A DNA stretch of 8,119 nucleotides from CAYZJD01 sp964478455. Lineage in GTDB: Bacteria > Acidobacteriota > Terriglobia > Bryobacterales > Bryobacteraceae. Shown in pieces: positions 5,566 through 8,119 of the stretch (the first letter of the stretch is position 1; each line of letters opens with the position of its first letter). The DNA lies in contig CAYZJD010000202.1 in assembly GCA_964478455.1 (NCBI GenBank), positions 1 through 8,119 of the forward strand, in the 5' to 3' direction. The notes under the pieces were generated by a model that saw only the letters and a program-made list of their open reading frames with translations, was not told where the DNA came from and did no database searches. Position numbers and translations under genes: made by a program.

Positions 5566-7824
5566 CTAGATGGAAACGCGGACTTCCCGGGCGCCGCGAG
5601 GCAGGATCCAATCGCCGCGCTCATTCCGTGGAAGCGGCACGCCGCCGGCGGTGACCGACTCGGAGAGGCTGGCGGGCAGACGCAGCAAGTATCCATCCAG
5701 CGGGTCGGCCTTGCCGGTCAGTCGAAGAACGGCCTCACCGCCTCTCACCTGCCAGGAGAGGTCACATGGGCCGAAATGGGTCTGGAAACCGGAGAGCTTC
5801 ATGCCCGAGGCGTGGCGGAACCACTCCGGGTTGACACCAGGGAGGAGCACCAACCGGCCCCCGTCTTCGTGCAGGAGGGAGTCGCGCATGAGCAGCCAGA
5901 CTTCGGCGATCGCCCATCCGTGGGGCATGGCCACTGAAAGGTTCTCACCTGGCTTTTCCTTGCTGTGCGGCCAAGTGGTTCGCACCTTATGCCAGCCCCC
6001 CGAGCCACTGCCCGGACCCTTGTCGTACTCGTCGAAGGCGTACCATCCCTTCATCTGGGGATGGGCCAGGTGAGCTTCCAGGGTGGCCCATCCGGCATCC
6101 CGGTTCCCAGCCAGCAATCCCTGGTGGGCCGTCGCCAGCGGGAAGTAGCGCCAGGAACCCGGCTCTTGTTTGCCGGCGTCACGGAACTGCTCGAAGGCGC
6201 GTCCCTGGTGCAGCGGATAGAGGCGGCACGGCCAGAGGACACAGTAGTTCGCATACTCGAACTTCCGCATCTCGGCGCCGAAGCGCTCGTCCCAGGACTT
6301 CATGAACGACCCGGCAAGCTCCTCCCAGGCTCGCGCATCTTTGCGATTGCCGATCGCCTCGGCCATCCGAATCGCTCCGCGCACGCCAGCGATATCGAAA
6401 GCCTCGGTATAGGCGGGGTTGTGTCCGTCACACCGGCCGGGCTTGAGTTCCCGGCGCTTCTGGAGCGGCACCACATCGCCGAAATCGAAGCGGCCCATGT
6501 CAACCCAATGGGGAGCCGGCGTGGTTCGGTAGTACCCGACCAGCGCCACGATCTTCTGCACGGACGGGTAGACGCGGTTGAGCCAATCCCGGTCACGGGT
6601 GTAGAGCCAGTGCTCGGAGAGGATCCACAGGATCTGCCCCGGGTTGTCCGCCTCCGGGTAGGCCCGGCCATTGAATGGATGGGCCAGGAAGTACTGGATC
6701 GCGGAGCCGGCCAGGTGGAAGAGTCCCGACTTCTGAAGTATGTTCGCGACGTAAACGCCGTCGCGGTTGAAGACGTTGTAGTTGATCACCGAGACATCGG
6801 GAGCGCCCTCGTTCATGGACAAGAGCGCGTGGCCGAGAATCGCCCGCATGCACTCCATCCAGCGTGGATCGGGCAACTCGAGCGAGAAGTTCCGGAAGAT
6901 CGAATTCCAGTACTTCTCAGCCTGCGCAAAGAGGTCGGCGGCCTTGAGCGAACGGTAGTGAGGGAGCCCAGCGTCTGGCTGCGGAACGCCGCCCGCAGCC
7001 GGAAAGAGTTCCGCGACATCGACCATCGCGTTTTGCTTCAGGTCCGCCCATTGGTGACGCGCCACACTTCTGCCCGGCAGCACCGGACAGACGAAGCCGA
7101 GCGACCTCTCGGCGCCTGCTTGCAGCGTCCACTCGAAACAGAGCGCACCCGAGCAGTCGCCGCGCGAGGACTCCGCGAGCCGGTCCACGGGCATCTCTCC
7201 CTTGAAAGCCAGTGCTCCGACACTGTCGTCGGCGAGGATGCCGGCCGCGCTCGTCTTGACACCGGCAACGATGGCGGTATGACCGTCCGCCCGCAGCGCC
7301 TGGCCGTCGCCGCTCACCTCGAGCCGTTTGACGTCATAACCGGCCGGCCCAATGGGACGCAACGCCGCGAAAAGAACGAGGCGGCGGTCGTCAGGTCCGG
7401 CATTCTTCAGGCGGACCAGCGCGCCGGCGACGAAGCCGTTCCCCGCCGGAGAACGGTGGGCAGCCTCGCACAGCTTTGTGGTAACTGACACAGCCCCGGC
7501 CTTCCAGCGAGTCCAAGGAATGAGGTAGCCGGCCGGCTCGAGGCCGTGCTCGCACGCGACCCCCTCCATGGTGGGCGCGAAGAGCCTTTCCGCATTCCGG
7601 TCATAGAGCCAGAAGTAGATGCCGTAGCTGCCAAAGCCCGGCGAAAAGTTGCCCTCCGCCTCAACGAAAGTCTTGAGCGGATCCAGCGTGTCGGCGATGC
7701 CGATGGGGATGTGGATGCGTCCCAAAGGGTCCAGTCGTTCGCCGGCCGCGGAAGATCCCACACGGCATCCGGCGGCAAGAGCGGCGAGGTGGATCTGTTT
7801 GAGAAAGGTTCTTCGAGTGGGCAT
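5566..7824 (-). CDS. Tat-exported six-hairpin glycosidase-like protein
   Basis: Predicted exported carbohydrate-active protein of 752 aa. It begins with a twin-arginine signal (PTRRTFLKQ, then a hydrophobic stretch with GCRVG), so it is probably folded before export. Residues about 30-310 look beta-rich, like the N-terminal sandwich of (alpha/alpha)6 glycosidases. About 315-640 carry helical repeats typical of the six-hairpin fold: PRWMECMRAILGHALLS, NRDGVYVANIL, GQILWILSEHW, AYTEAFDIAGVRGAIRMAE and AMPHGWAIAEVWLLM. LVLLPGVNPEWF opens a C-terminal beta domain. The layout recalls GH78- or GH65-type enzymes, but no family or catalytic acid can be named safely. The ATG at 7824 is preferred because the Tat motif follows at once. 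An ATG at 7842 and an open frame to 7953 are alternatives; none has a Shine-Dalgarno site. It is the first gene of the presumed operon. Confidence 0.75.
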   Translation of the reverse strand: MPTRRTFLKQIHLAALAAGCRVGSSAAGERLDPLGRIHIPIGIADTLDPLKTFVEAEGNFSPGFGSYGIYFWLYDRNAERLFAPTMEGVACEHGLEPAGYLIPWTRWKAGAVSVTTKLCEAAHRSPAGNGFVAGALVRLKNAGPDDRRLVLFAALRPIGPAGYDVKRLEVSGDGQALRADGHTAIVAGVKTSAAGILADDSVGALAFKGEMPVDRLAESSRGDCSGALCFEWTLQAGAERSLGFVCPVLPGRSVARHQWADLKQNAMVDVAELFPAAGGVPQPDAGLPHYRSLKAADLFAQAEKYWNSIFRNFSLELPDPRWMECMRAILGHALLSMNEGAPDVSVINYNVFNRDGVYVANILQKSGLFHLAGSAIQYFLAHPFNGRAYPEADNPGQILWILSEHWLYTRDRDWLNRVYPSVQKIVALVGYYRTTPAPHWVDMGRFDFGDVVPLQKRRELKPGRCDGHNPAYTEAFDIAGVRGAIRMAEAIGNRKDARAWEELAGSFMKSWDERFGAEMRKFEYANYCVLWPCRLYPLHQGRAFEQFRDAGKQEPGSWRYFPLATAHQGLLAGNRDAGWATLEAHLAHPQMKGWYAFDEYDKGPGSGSGGWHKVRTTWPHSKEKPGENLSVAMPHGWAIAEVWLLMRDSLLHEDGGRLVLLPGVNPEWFRHASGMKLSGFQTHFGPCDLSWQVRGGEAVLRLTGKADPLDGYLLRLPASLSESVTAGGVPLPRNERGDWILPRGAREVRVSI

Positions 7825-7833
7825 GGAGGTGCC

Positions 7834-7853
7834 GTGAACCATGCCTGGTTCAC
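7834..7853. promoter_or_regulatory. Perfect dyad upstream of the glycosidase-like gene
   Basis: GTGAACCA-tgcc-TGGTTCAC is an inverted repeat with perfect 8-base arms and a 4-base spacer, lying 10-29 bases before the chosen ATG at 7824 on the - strand. Its size and symmetry fit a transcription-factor operator. In the transcript it would also form a hairpin where a ribosome site is expected. The alternative ATG at 7842 lies within it. Which of the two roles applies, if either, cannot be decided from sequence alone. Confidence 0.5.
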
Positions 7854-8119
7854 CGCATATCGTCGCATGTCCACTTGGGGAAGCCGGCACACCCAAGAAC
7901 GTACAGCTTCGCGCTCTGACGGCCGGAAGGCGACCGGCCCTGCAACGAGTCACCGATGAACGGGGCCGCGGCCTACTCCAGCGGGAGAAGCTGACACCAG
8001 AGCGGATCTGGATCTAAGAGACCTCGACCGCAGGCGGGCATCGCTGCCATTCCCGCGCAGAGGACGCGGCTGGAGCGGGGGGCTGACGAACGCGTGGTAT
8101 GATCGCTTGTTGCTTGTCC
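7854..8119. other. Region upstream of the operon with no supported gene
   Basis: No reading frame here has a credible start or product. A small stem with 6-base arms (GGCCGG / CCGGCC, 7921-7939) lacks a T run and is probably trivial. TATGAT at 8098-8103 could be a + strand -10 box for a gene beyond the window edge, but no matching -35 is present. I found no clear promoter for the - strand operon. Confidence 0.4.

Noticed and set aside
5487..5696. 70-codon N-terminal extension of the DinB gene
   Set aside because: It overlaps the end of the upstream gene, has no DinB similarity, and a good GGAGG site supports the later GTG.
5965..7488. Long + strand open frame of 507 codons
   Set aside because: It is antisense to the glycosidase-like gene, has no recognisable domain and is explained by the GC-rich codon pattern of the true gene.
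7921..7939. Small stem GGCCGG / CCGGCC as a terminator
   Set aside because: Only six pairs and no T run on either strand; expected by chance in GC-rich DNA.
8098..8103. TATGAT as a promoter for a downstream gene
   Set aside because: No -35 at proper spacing and no gene visible before the window ends; mentioned only as a possibility.

Overview
The window looks like chromosomal DNA of a GC-rich bacterium, most plausibly an acidobacterium of the Solibacterales/Bryobacterales type. This rests on gene content: two-domain 3-keto-disaccharide hydrolase (DUF1080) proteins, a Tat-exported six-hairpin glycosidase-like protein, a DinB-family enzyme and a PflX-type radical SAM protein with a Tat-like leader. 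It is an inference, because no rRNA or other taxonomic marker is present. No tRNA, rRNA, CRISPR array, transposase or complete mobile element was seen.

Left part (1-672, + strand): the 3' two thirds of fabG. Its 5' end is replaced by a perfect 51-base inverted copy of the gene's own interior, which looks like a fold-back at a contig end. fabG converges on an outer-membrane beta-barrel gene, and a large near-perfect hairpin (604-672) fills the gap between the two stops.

Middle-left (671-2168, - strand): a 385-aa outer-membrane protein made of two related barrel repeats, with a signal peptide, a TTG start behind a good Shine-Dalgarno site and a C-terminal Phe. The 340 bases upstream hold no convincing gene but include a 35-base stretch (1999-2033) that matches fabG at 32 of 35 positions on the opposite strand.

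Middle (2169-3778, + strand): a compact hicB-hicA toxin-antitoxin pair with overlapping genes, then a monocistronic radical SAM gene with a TATAAT box and a Shine-Dalgarno site.

Right part (3797-7824, - strand): three co-directional genes with 79-base and 43-base gaps, probably one operon. In transcription order they are a Tat-exported six-hairpin glycosidase-like protein (752 aa), a DinB/DUF664-type putative metalloenzyme (158 aa) and a secreted double DUF1080 protein (389 aa). Together they suggest extracytoplasmic processing of an oligosaccharide or glycoside, with the DinB protein's role unknown. A perfect 8+4+8 dyad (7834-7853) sits just upstream of the first start codon and is the best candidate regulatory site. 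The last 295 bases hold no gene that can be supported.
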